The notes beneath the pieces were generated by a model. That model saw only the letters and a program-made list of their open reading frames with translations. It was not told the origin of the DNA and searched no databases. The translations under genes were made by a program, and so were the position numbers. This document shows positions 44,877-54,958 of a DNA stretch of 64,000 bases, piece by piece (the stretch's first letter is position 1; the number at the start of each line of letters is the position of its first letter). Source of the stretch: Amphichorda felina (taxonomy: Eukaryota > Ascomycota > Sordariomycetes > Hypocreales > Bionectriaceae). Location: the NCBI GenBank assembly GCA_016490725.1, contig JAEMHR010000018.1, positions 124,001 through 188,000 on the forward strand, written 5' to 3'.

Positions 44877-46619
44877 TCAGTCGGCAGCGAAATATCGTTT
44901 TGCCTTGTTGTGGACCTGTTGTGCCTTCATTTCAGGGGGCACAATGGTGTGATGGACTACATGTGGTCGGTACACAGCATCAACGGGCGGCATCCTGTGA
45001 CTAGTCAGTATGCGGGGGAGAGAAGGAGGTATCAAGAGGGATGGGCATACCAGTCATCGACGCTCAGAGGGAAATATTCATAGAGAGCCTCCTCTTCCTC
45101 GGGGGGACTGCTGCCGGCCTGTTGTCCAGCACCTGCGTGAGCCTTGCTATGTTGAGGGCTCGATGTCTCGGTGCCGGAGCGGTTGGGACTCCTCTCGTCC
45201 TCAGATAGAGACAGGTTTATGGGAGCGGTGGAATTCTGCCTTGCCGCGGAGCTTTTCGAGGCCGGGTTGAGCGGCTGTTTTGAGTGCGTGTTGGAATCCT
45301 TGGACCAACTGGGCACGGGTGGCTTTGTTGCTGGTGATAGAGCAAGCCTCTTGGCTGGATGCGGGCTTTGACTTGGTTGCGGGAAAGCCTGTGCAGCTGC
45401 CCACTCATTACCCTGCTACATCGCCACAATTAGTCCCATCCCAGCCTCGCTAGGCGTGTAAGGGGACAATAAACGTACCGGAACTACACCCAGAGACGGG
45501 TGTTTCTGAACGGTCGTTTGAAAACCCTCTCGTTCGCTCTTCACTGCGGTGTCGGCAGAGCTTGCCGTGTTTCTCCTCTCCAATCTCTTGTCTCCAGTGA
45601 GAGGTACGTCCTTGCGGCTGTCAAAGTTGCGAGGGCTTCGTCCGCGAACAATGACAGGGCCAGATCGAATTTCAGCAATCTTGACCATCTCTCCAGCCTT
45701 GGTGTTGCCCAGTAGGCTGATCTGGACCACGTAGTGCTGCTGCAGCCCCTTCCTCCTCCCGTTGTTGGCAGTGGCATGCTTGAACTGCAGCCGCTTCCAG
45801 GAAACCGGCAGTGTGATCCGGTGTGCGTCGAGCTCCTGCCCAGCAGACATGTCCAGTGATAGGCTGGGGGGAGGGCCGGCCACCTTGGACTCCTCGGTAG
45901 CCTGTGGGTTTGAGCTCTTCCAGGGGATTGAGATGATTTCCGTGGCCTTGCCCTCGATAGACTCCATGGCAGTGATTGTGGCCGAGAGGTCCATGAGCGG
46001 GACGTGGCGTCCGTTCTCGTCAATTATGTGTGATATAGCACGCGGTAAGACGATGTGGCCGGAGCATTGCCAAAGGTTGCGGCGATAGCACGTGAGCTCA
46101 AGCGGGCGTCCCGTGTTTTCAGCGCCGAAGACGTCCTCGGCGACGAAGAACATGCCGTACAACTCGGCGGTCATGTGCATGCCGCCCATCTTCCCCAGCT
46201 CATCTACGACAGTTACTGATGTTATGGGATCTGAGAAGCCCAGGAGCTTGTTGTCGAGGTCCTGCGGCGACGACTCATCGTTGAGGGCATCCTGATGCGG
46301 GGGTGGCTCGAATGCCCTCGTGGAGTAGGAAAAGGGGTCCTCAAATGTCGTGGTGAAGTTGTCAAAGTCGTAGGCGGGGTTGAATGGCAAATGAGGCAGG
46401 GCGCCTCCATCGCTGAAGAAGAGTCAGTGGGAAATGTCTCGCGGCGAAGCGATGCGGCGCTGTCGCGACTTACAGGAGTGCATCGTCGAAGTTGATTTCT
46501 GGGTCGAAGTGCTGCAAGGAGAGGTCGGGGTGGCCGTGCGGATGGTTCATGGCGTGGTGGTGGTGCATACCGTCGACGGGAGCACCAGACATGGGCGGCA
46601 TGTTATTGAAGGTCGCCAT
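44877..46619 (-). CDS. ron1: Ndt80-like transcription factor, RON1 of the GlcNAc cluster
   Basis: A p53-like fold regulator; in T. reesei the Ndt80-like RON1 in this position activates the cluster on GlcNAc. Four exons, 46619..46474, 46412..45479, 45415..45051 and 44994..44877, keep phase and give 520 residues. The N-terminus is His/Met-rich (MHHHHAMNHPHGHPDL) and acidic. The Ndt80 domain covers about 125-320: GMFFVAEDVF, LELTCYRRNLWQCSG, HVPLMDLSATI, LPVSWKRLQFKHATANNGRRKG and IRSGPVIVRGRSPRNFDSRKD, which is the conserved DNA-contact stretch of the family. A disordered Ser/Pro-rich region follows. A C-terminal block then spans the last intron (LYEYFPLSVDDW, then MPPVDAVYRPHVVHHTIVPP, ending KRYFAAD). 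The frame stays open upstream of the chosen ATG. Identity as RON1 rests on family plus neighbours. Confidence 0.87.
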
Positions 46620-48549
46620 TGCATCGTTGAAGCCGCCTGGCAGCGGCGTGCGCGTTGAGGGGGGACGTTTGAGGTGGGCAGAGGGCGGCAGTGTGGAAGT
46701 CTGGGGAAGCGATTTGCGGTGATTTGCAGTGTGGAGTGAAGTGGGTTTGGTGGAAATCCAAAGGTGACGGGAGGAAACAGCCACCAAGCCACGTCGGCGT
46801 CTGGCGTCGGGGTGAAGAATGACAGCGTGGGTTCTTTAAACCTGGGGCTAAGAAACGTCGGTGACTCCGGGGAGGGGAATGTTTGGGGACGGGCGACCGG
46901 AGATGGGAAATAGAGAAACAGAGTTTCTGATGGCAATGATATGGTCAGTTCACCCGCAGACGAGGACCGAGGCGGCTGGAGCTTGGTTTTTGGGGCAGAG
47001 GCTGGCGGTCGTCTCATAAAAGATGCACAGATCGTTGGACAGCCCCTGCGGGCAGCAGCCCTCCACTGTGACGGACTCCTGGGGCGGGACTCCTGGGGAC
47101 TCCTGGGGGCTTCCGGGGCCTCCTGGAGGTGCTGGGACATCCTGGAAGACCTCCTCACCAGCGCATCAGGGTCCCGGTCGGCACCTCAGGTATTGGGCAC
47201 TCCCCTCCCAGGCTCCCACGCCTCCCACGCCTTACTGGCCGCTCCTATCAACGCCCAGGCTACACCACCTGCTGCAATTGGCCGCTATGGCGGGGGTTAT
47301 TTAGCGGCAGCCACAAGGAACACAAGCTGTTTTAGCCTTCCAGGCCTCGCAGCGCCTCGCAACGCCTCGCAGCACCGTAATACATAATAGAATCGCTGTG
47401 GAAGGATCATGTCTGTCAGCGGCGAGGCTTCAGGTGGGCTCGTCGGCAGTCATCTCTTTGGGGATTATTTCCGATTCCTTCTCAGGGTCTCAGCTGTGTT
47501 CCTCCTCGGCACTTCCGTGATGGCCCAAAGAGCAGAAACTCACCAAGCCTGGCGTGACAGCAAGATTCCATCCCTCGCCTAATCGCCTTCGTCGCCACCT
47601 GGCGCGCACGAGGGCACCTCCACACGCCTCCCGGCGGCCGACTCACCCGACCCGTCATAGTAGTACCGCTGTCTGGTAGCCGCACCCTCCATTGCTGCGA
47701 ATGGGCCCAGTGCTGCCGATTTGGTGCCGGCCTGGTGCCGGTTTGGGGTGCCGATCAGGGTCGTTACGGTGCTGCCGCAGCTGCTCAGACACCCATCAGG
47801 CCACGGGTGACAGTGCTTGAGCCATCCTACAATCCAAGCATCCCAATCCGCGGGGTTGCATTCCACGCCCTTATCATGGGACGGCCCACGCTCCTCCTCC
47901 TCCTCCACTCCCCCGCTCGCATGCCCGTCATCGAAACATGGCAGATAGCGACGGGTTTCTGTGGGGGGCCAAGAAGATAAGTGAGCGCGAGGGGCGCGAG
48001 GGGCACAAGGTGCTCGCTTCCTACGAACTACTCCGTAGTCCGTACACGCAGATGGGATCATGGACACACACATATAGGCGAGATCTACGCTGACAGTGAG
48101 ACGACTTCGCACTTTGCAATCTCCCAAGTCATCAGCTTACCAACAGCAAAATGGCAATTTGCTTGTCATTTGCCGTCACTGCCATTGCCAAAAGCGCCCC
48201 CAATAGTACCTATCCAACAAAGTGCAGCAATATCCAGAAATGTCCAACAACGCTCACCAATGCCTAACAATGCCTATCTGGTATCCCAAGGCCAGCGCAA
48301 CGCCTTCACGCCGCACGTTGCCCTGCTGGGCTGCCACGATCCACCGCACCTCAACTGCTGGAGATCTCAGGCAGCAAGGTACGGGGTGCATGGCATGCTC
48401 TTCATATATTTTTAGCTACAGTCTACTCGTTTGATCTTCCCGTTCCGCCCTGTCAAGATTCCCATCTAATGTCCCAAATGATGATAGTATGTACATGCAT
48501 ACGACGATCCTTCCATGCCAGCCTAAGCCTCCCTCAGCCTTGCGGATTG
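46620..48549. other. Spacer holding the ron1 promoter
   Basis: This is 1.93 kb between the ron1 start and the dac1 stop, both minus strand. It carries short degenerate repeats: CTCCTGGGG-like units at about 47.08-47.14 kb, CGCCTCGCA units near 47.35-47.37 kb and GGTGCCGGTTTGG units near 47.72-47.75 kb. A TACTCCGTA word lies at 48029-48037. A plus-strand frame of 148 codons near 46.94-47.39 kb reads as translated repeat and has no family features. Confidence 0.5.
47081..47140. repeat. Degenerate CTCCTGGGG repeats
   Basis: Four or five imperfect copies of a 9-16 bp unit built around GACTCCTGGGG follow each other in the ron1 upstream spacer. Copies drift toward TTCCGGGG and CTCCTGGAG on the right side. 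It looks like an old minisatellite. Confidence 0.6.
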
Positions 48550-50102
48550 TCACACAGCCCCGGCTGTTCCGGAGACTCTTTTACCAAACTTCCACACCTC
48601 ATCCAAGGCTAGCTGGCTGAAGCCGTCCTGCTCGCCCTCCGAGAAGATGACCAGGTCTGCATCAGCCCCGGCATCCAGTGTTCCTTTGACCCCCTTAAGT
48701 CCGAGCATCGCGGCGGGCGTCGAAGTCACAGCCTTTAGAGCCGCGGGGATATTTGTTCCCGACCATCGAAGGAAGTTGTTGACACATTCGAGGAGCGTGA
48801 TGGAACTATATTCGGCCAGTCAGTCAACGACCTAGAACAAGAGCTTGCGCGCTCGAGCCTGATGGATCGCCCTGCAGGAGGGCACAGCTCTCCGGCGTAG
48901 CTCCCGGCGCAGGCCCCGGCGCAGGGGCCCCTTCGTCTCATATGTGATTCACGCTCACCTTCCTGCAATAGTTTCCGAGTTCTCGAGCCGCAGTGTGGAC
49001 CCCTTTTTGACAATGTTGCACACCTGCTCGCCGTTGGTCCACGGATACGCCCCGTCGGGAAGACCAACAAGGTGCATGGCATCTGTGACAAGAATGAACC
49101 CGTCTGGGTGTGCGTTGAAGGCAATCTTGACGGTGGTAGGATGAAGATGGATCCCATCCGAGATGACTCCAAAGTAAGGCCTCGACTGGTTCTCCGCGAA
49201 CCCGAGGACACCGAAGATACCCGGGTTTCGGTGATGCAGCGGACGCATGGCGTTGAACAGATGGGTGATCATGGTGGCGCCATTGCCAACAGCTGCGGAC
49301 GCATCCTCATAGGTTGCCTCCGAGTGTCCAATAGAGTAGATGATGCCCCTTGATCGTATTTCTGGGATCAGATTCATCATCTGGCCTCTCTCTGGCGCTG
49401 CCGTGATCATCTTGACCGGGATGACATCGTCCTCGGACTGGGGATTCATGTTCTCTGCGCCGTAACACTCTTCGAGGTCCGCAAACGACTGCGCCTCTAT
49501 CAGAACGTCGACATTGTGAACGCCGTTTTTTGTAGGGTTGAGAAATGGCCCCTCGCAGTGCGCGCCCAATGATTCGGCCCCGTCTTCGGCAATACGCATC
49601 TGCCCTGATGGTTTCAGGTATGGGAGAGCCTTCAGGTCATACTTGTCAGCCAACGGACGGATTCATGTGCAGCCGCCACCACACCTGGCTCACGGGATGC
49701 GAGCCCTTATATAAGACGCACCTTTTGATACAGCTCTGGTCGCTGACTTGTGATTGTAGGAAGATAGGATGTGACGCCCGTCTGTACCAGTAGACGGCTG
49801 ACTTCCTTGACTTTCTTCCCATATTGGGACATATCTCCCAGGAGCGTCGAGTAATTGAACCCGAAGGCACCGTTGAGCTGGCACTCGATCATACCTGGGG
49901 CGACAATGCGGCCACCAAGGTCGATCGTCTCATCGGGCAGAACCAGTCCATCATAGAATGAAGACTGGCTATCAATGACCTTGCCAGAGACTGAACTGAC
50001 CCACAAGTCCTCGCTCACCAGCTCGTCACCTCTCAGCAGACGGCAGTTGGTGAACTTGGTGAGGCCATTCTTGGGCCAGGTAGGGGAAATGGCGATAGGC
50101 AT
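48550..50102 (-). CDS. dac1: N-acetylglucosamine-6-phosphate deacetylase
   Basis: It removes acetate from GlcNAc-6-phosphate to give glucosamine-6-phosphate, the substrate of the deaminase encoded nearby; cytosolic and metal-dependent. Three exons, 50102..49722, 49641..48959 and 48805..48550, keep phase and give 439 residues. The NagA fold is clear: IDLGGRIVAPGMIECQLNG, then metal and active-site residues in GAHCEGPFL (E157), YSIGHSEATYEDA (H233), ITHLFNAM (H254) and ILVTDAMHLVGLPDG (D314). ALKAVTSTPAAMLGLKG and GTLDAGADADLV follow as the conserved C-terminal amidohydrolase motifs. The acceptor of exon 2 (CTGACAAG) is the only one that keeps the frame, although its branch site is unclear. The gene is divergent from nag3 across 1.2 kb. 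Confidence 0.95.
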
Positions 50103-51300
50103 CTCCGGGAGGTTAGGGGGATGTCGAATAGAGTAGGTGCTGAGTATGGCAATCAAGATATCGGGTGAAAGTTGATAGGACCAGCTGTCCTGTCGAGGTT
50201 TCGGGGGCGCTCCATAGCAGAAGCAAGGGCGACGTCGGGGACGGGCGGTAGTGCGCGTGATACTAGTAATAGCATTTGTTCCGGGTGACAGGCCACAGCA
50301 GGTGACGATATGTCGAGTCGGACTTCCGTTGTGGTGGCACTGGTGGCATCCGGTATAACCTTATCGGGCTAGGGAGGGGGACCTGGTAACGGAGTTCTTG
50401 ATTGTCACCATGCCATCATTGTACCGGTGACCATCGGGGTCCTGCCAATTGTCATTGCCGGGTTGGGAATTTGAGACTCCATAGGGCGAATGGGAAAGGC
50501 CGCAGTCCCGGGTCATTCTTGAGGCGGCGCTCTCCGGATGGCGGCCCCATCGCAAAGTCCTGTAACCATCTCGCATGTTTTGGTGTCTTTTGGTGTCCAG
50601 CCCTGCCAGCCCGGACCCAGTTGCCTTCGACTCGCGCTCAATCACCGTTGAAGCCGGGAAGGGAGAAAAACAAGGAATCCACTTAATACCGAATCACTAG
50701 AGCCGCATCGTGCCGTCCGTGCGGCGGTCGGAGTGGTCGGAGTGGACGGACACGGAGCATCATGAGACAGCCGCAACGATCTTCACATGTAACGTTGAAT
50801 CTTGGAGCGGCCACAGCAGGCCCCACTGGCATGGTGTTTCAGGGTACGTACCTGGTACTGGAGCAGTGGAGGATGGCCCCCAGCGCCACATGCCTTCCTC
50901 CATCCGTCTTACCCACTTGCCCAGACAAGGGGGATTCGGCTCGGAGGCCAATCAGAGGCGTCGCAATGCTATTACCCGAAGATTAGCCCGCCTGCCCGAC
51001 ACACATCAGGTCAGCACAGCGGAGCGCAAGGCAGGTGCGCTGCCCCTCTTGACCAGCCGCCCCCAGAGCAACATCCACCCGCAGCTGCTGGTTGTCGTGG
51101 TCGTTGCCAGATCGCAGCTAAAGCCACCAGCAGCACCTCATCGTTACCCCGATCGCCAGCACCTCTCTAGCCGTACGTACCGGCAGCAGCTCGCGAGTAC
51201 TCGCTGAGCTCGCTCACAAGACCAACGATTGGGCCCATGATAGCGTGAAACTTGCCAGTCCCCTGACACCGACGCTGTAGACGTCGCCCAAACAGTCACC
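50103..51300. promoter_or_regulatory. Shared promoter region of dac1 and nag3
   Basis: This 1.2 kb lies between divergent ATGs at 50102 (dac1) and 51301 (nag3), so co-regulation from one intergenic region is plausible. A CT/CAGC-rich leader precedes nag3. No defined factor site was found. ATCGCAAAG near 50.55 kb resembles, imperfectly, the Ndt80 middle sporulation element. Confidence 0.55.
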
Positions 51301-54300
51301 ATGGCCAGCAACAACTCGAACAATATTGATTTAGACCCACTATGGCAGAACACGGACTGGTACGTAGAGCATATTTCTTCTTGCCTATTGGGTTCGGGAA
51401 TTTTCCCCGCCTATCTCTGTGTCTCTCATACCCCTAGGGTCCATTATTGCCCGTCGGGATATCGGTTAAGCGGCGACAATCATGTCCACCACGGACGACT
51501 CTTGTCTGCTCGGCCGAATCTCGAAAGCTCCAATTATAGAGTAGCATGAACGCATGAAAGCCTCAAGGCATGAACTCATGAGTATACTAACAAGTACTGT
51601 CATTATGCAGGGCGATCGGCCAGTCCCTGATCATGGGCTGGGATGGGACCGAGGTGACGCCCCAGATCAAGAGTCTCATTGAGGACCATCATCTCGGCTC
51701 TATTATTCTTACAGCAAAGAATCTCAAATGTGTGCCAATCCTTCCCTGGTGAAACATACTCATTTCCATATCTTCCATAATATGGTTGACACGTACCGAT
51801 TATCGACCCCCACGTGTAGCTTCTTCGGAACGCCTCACGTTGATGGGAGTAGGCTTCTGCTAACTCGTTCTTCTCATCAGCTGCTCAACAGACCGCAAGA
51901 CTTGTCCAGGAGCTCCAGACGATTGCTAAAAACGCTGGGCACCCCTATCCCCTCCTGATTGCCTTAGATCAGGAGAACGGTGGCGTCAACAGTCTCTTTG
52001 ACGAGGACTATGTCTGTCAGTTCCCCAGCGCTATGGGGGTGGCAGCTACGGGCCGTTCCGACCTGGCATATGAAGTGACCAAAGCTACGGCAACGGAGAT
52101 CGCAGCATGCGGCGTCAACCTAATGCTTGGTCCTGTCCTGGACGTCCTAAACAATGCCCGCTACCAACCACTTGGTGTGCGGGCTACGTCAGATGACCCC
52201 CAAGAGGTATCTCAGTATTGTCTTTCCGCCCTTAGAGGTATACGTGATGCGGGTCTCGCTTCCTGCGGTAAGCATTTCCCGTCTTACGGGAACTTGGATT
52301 TCCTCGGATCCAACCTCGACGTACCCATCATTACTCAGACGCTCGAAGAGCTCAGCCTCAGCGCCCTGGTCCCGTTCCGGAACGCTATTGCTTCTGGAAA
52401 ATTAGACGCCATGTTCGTCGGTGGTTGTGGCATCTCGAATCCGTCGATGAATGTCAGCCATGCCTGCTTATCGGACCAAGTCGTTGATGATTTGCTCCGC
52501 AACGAGCTAGGGTTTAAGGGAGTAGCCATTTCCGAGTGTCTCGAGATGGAGGCACTCAGCCACGAGCTCGGAGTGCAGAACGGCGTTGTCATGGCCATGG
52601 AGGCTGGCTGTGATCTCATCCTTCTCTGCCGCGCCTACGATATCCAGCTCGAGGGCTTGAAGGGACTCAAACTTGGAGTTGAGAACGGAATCATCACACA
52701 ACAGAGACTCCTTACTTCGGTCCGACGAGTCCTCCATCTCAAATCCATGTGCACATCTTGGTCCAAAGCTCTGCAGCCTGGCGGGATTTCCCTCCTTTCC
52801 AAACTACATCCATCTCACCTAGCTCTATCGCGTAAGGCTTACGACGATTCTATCACCGTCATGCGCGACAAGGAGAAGTTGCTACCTCTCTCCACAAGCA
52901 TGCATCCTTCCGAGGAGCTTCTTCTTCTCACACCTCTTGTGAAGCCTTTGCCTGCCTCGTCGCTTACCAAGAGCCTTCTCAGCTCAAAGATAAACGGCCA
53001 TTCGATGACCCCGACGAATCACGACCATTGGGTTCACAATACTCGCGACAGAAGTGCTATAATGAGCGGCGAAGGTGTCTTTAGAGAGTTCGGCAAGGAA
53101 CTGGCACGGTCACGAAACGGGAAGCTCCTGCATACGAGTTACACGGCCAATGGGGTGAGACCAGGTGAGAACTCTCCAGTTTCGTATTTAACCATCAGGC
53201 TGCAAAGACAATTGCTGACGTGCTCCCAGTGCACGAGAACCTCATCAACAGGGCTTCATGCATTATCATCGTGACTGCTGACGCGAACCGGAACTTATAC
53301 CAGGCCGGATTTACAAAACATGTTAACATGATGTGCTCCATGCTTCGAAGCAGAGGACAGAAGAAGCAGCTCATAGTAATTGCCGTGAGCTCGCCCTACG
53401 ACTTTGCCATGGACAAATCCATCGGTACTTATCTGTGCACCTTCGACTTCACTGAAACCGCAATGCACGCTCTAGTGCGGACATTAGTTGGCGAGATTAA
53501 CCCATCGGGAAGCTTGCCAGGAACCCTCCGAAAGAGCAAGAAGGTGCTCAAGGCTAGGCAGCATTGGCTGGTTGAGGAGTATGACCGCGATCGAGATGGC
53601 GCAGGACTGGAAGACCTTCTTCAGGCCGTTCATCGCGCCAGTGCTCCCGACCTACAGTTCTTGCAGACCACCAGTGCGGCTACTTTTGAGCTGTTCAACT
53701 CCCACATGAAGGAGGCTCACTACGTTGTCCGGAACAGCAGCACGCAGGCATTGTATGGATTTGCCGCTACGTACTACACGTCTGGTGTTGGAATCATTGG
53801 GGCTCTGTTTGTTGACCCGACAAAGCGCAATGTCTCTGTCGGGCGGTCGCTACTCCGTCGAGCGCTCAAGAACATGAAACAGAGGAAGGGGCTCCAAAAG
53901 ATTCAGGTCGGTATAGGGTTTCCCGGCGTGTTCATGGGAGTCCCCATCGACATCGGAGTGAGCCCAACAAAGGAGTGGCTTGGAAACAGCGGCTTTGACA
54001 TCCAATTCCCCCGACGGTTGACCAACATGGTGATACCCGATCTTGCGAACTGGTCCGCCCCCGAAGGCCTCTCCCAGAGCATTCAAAGAGCGAATATTAG
54101 CTTTGACTTGATCCACGGATTGGACAACGCAGATGGTGTCCTCACCCACGTCCGCTCCAACTCTAACCCCGAAGTGCTCGAGCTTTACAAGGCGGCACTG
54201 GCTGAGACAAAGGCATGCGGAATCGTGCGAGCCAAGGATACTTCGGGAATTCTGCTGGGAACAATCATCATCTGCAGACAGAACAGCTCTCTTGCGACAC

Positions 54301-54665
54301 ATATGCCCCCTCTCATGTCCCATACGGAAGACATTGGTGGGATTCTTGCACCCGTCCTTCCCCCTAGCCCGCTGTCCACCCTCGTGCTGCAGGGGCTGGC
54401 CTTGATGGGAGTTCGGCAGAACAAGAGCCACAAGGCATCCAAGGTCCTATTCAGTTGGGCAAGTACTTCCGAAGTCTAGAGATGTCCTTCAGGGTGTTAA
54501 CTGTTACCGGCAGGCTGTTGATGATACGTATGAGCCCCTGTTGGCTATGGGCTTCGACATTCTACAAGCTTTCGAAGAGATTACGAATTCTCCGGACACT
54601 GTGAGCTCTCAACCCCCTATTGCTCTAGACAAACGTTAACACAGAGACAGTTCCCAGAACTTTGA
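51301..54665 (+). CDS. nag3: GH3 beta-N-acetylglucosaminidase fused to GNAT-like domains
   Basis: It is the cluster's glycosidase, expected to release GlcNAc from short intracellular glycans. Six exons, 51301..51359, 51611..51729, 51881..53164, 53230..54458, 54514..54600 and 54645..54665, give about 932 residues. There is no signal peptide. The GH3 barrel covers about 20-340 (AIGQSLIMGWDG, LLIALDQENGGVN, LGPVLDV, GKHFPSYGN). The nucleophile segment reads VAISECLEMEAL, with Glu278 where Asp is usual. A GH3 C-terminal domain runs to about 593 (NPSGSLPGTLRK). The last ~330 residues resemble two GNAT acetyltransferase folds (YGFAATYYTSGVGIIGALFV then VGRSLLRRALKNM; later EPLLAMGFDI). The intron after ...VLFSW uses a GC donor (GCAAGT). 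Only this joins the frames. The last tiny exon (RQFPEL) is uncertain; reading through the intron gives another short end. Confidence 0.85.
54459..54513 (+). other. GC-AG intron in nag3
   Basis: This 55-nt intron begins GCAAGT and ends CGGCAG, with a GTTAAC branch-like word. Removing it joins ...LFSW to AVDDTYEPLLAMGFD in phase 0. The nearby GT at 54463 would give a stop three codons after the junction. GCAAGT is the standard form of GC donors. Confidence 0.75.
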
Positions 54666-54958
54666 TCTAAGATGCGCAGCGACTCTTGAATGTATTTGTT
54701 AGCGTTCATTGGGATTTGTCTTATTAGGTCACGGCTCCCAGGTTCGAAACTTTTTAGTTGTACGATGGGGGCTAAACTCGGATGCTGTTTGAATTAGACG
54801 GATTTATCTTGGATAGTCTTTGGGTTTATGGCCTACTTTGGGAGCTTTGATACTATGCATCATGGCTCTATATCTATGTGTGATCATTCCATACCCCCGT
54901 TGCAATTTATTGGTCATTATGGTCGTTTTATGTGTCCATCCCACGCCCATCGCATGAC
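54666..54958. other. Short convergent spacer, nag3 and GH31
   Basis: 293 bp between the 3' ends of nag3 and the alpha-xylosidase gene, T-rich, with no open frame of note. Presumed 3' untranslated regions of both genes. Confidence 0.55.

Noticed and set aside
46941..47387. 148-codon plus-strand frame upstream of ron1
   Set aside because: The translation follows the degenerate CTCCTGGGG repeat and has no family features; it lies in the ron1 promoter region.
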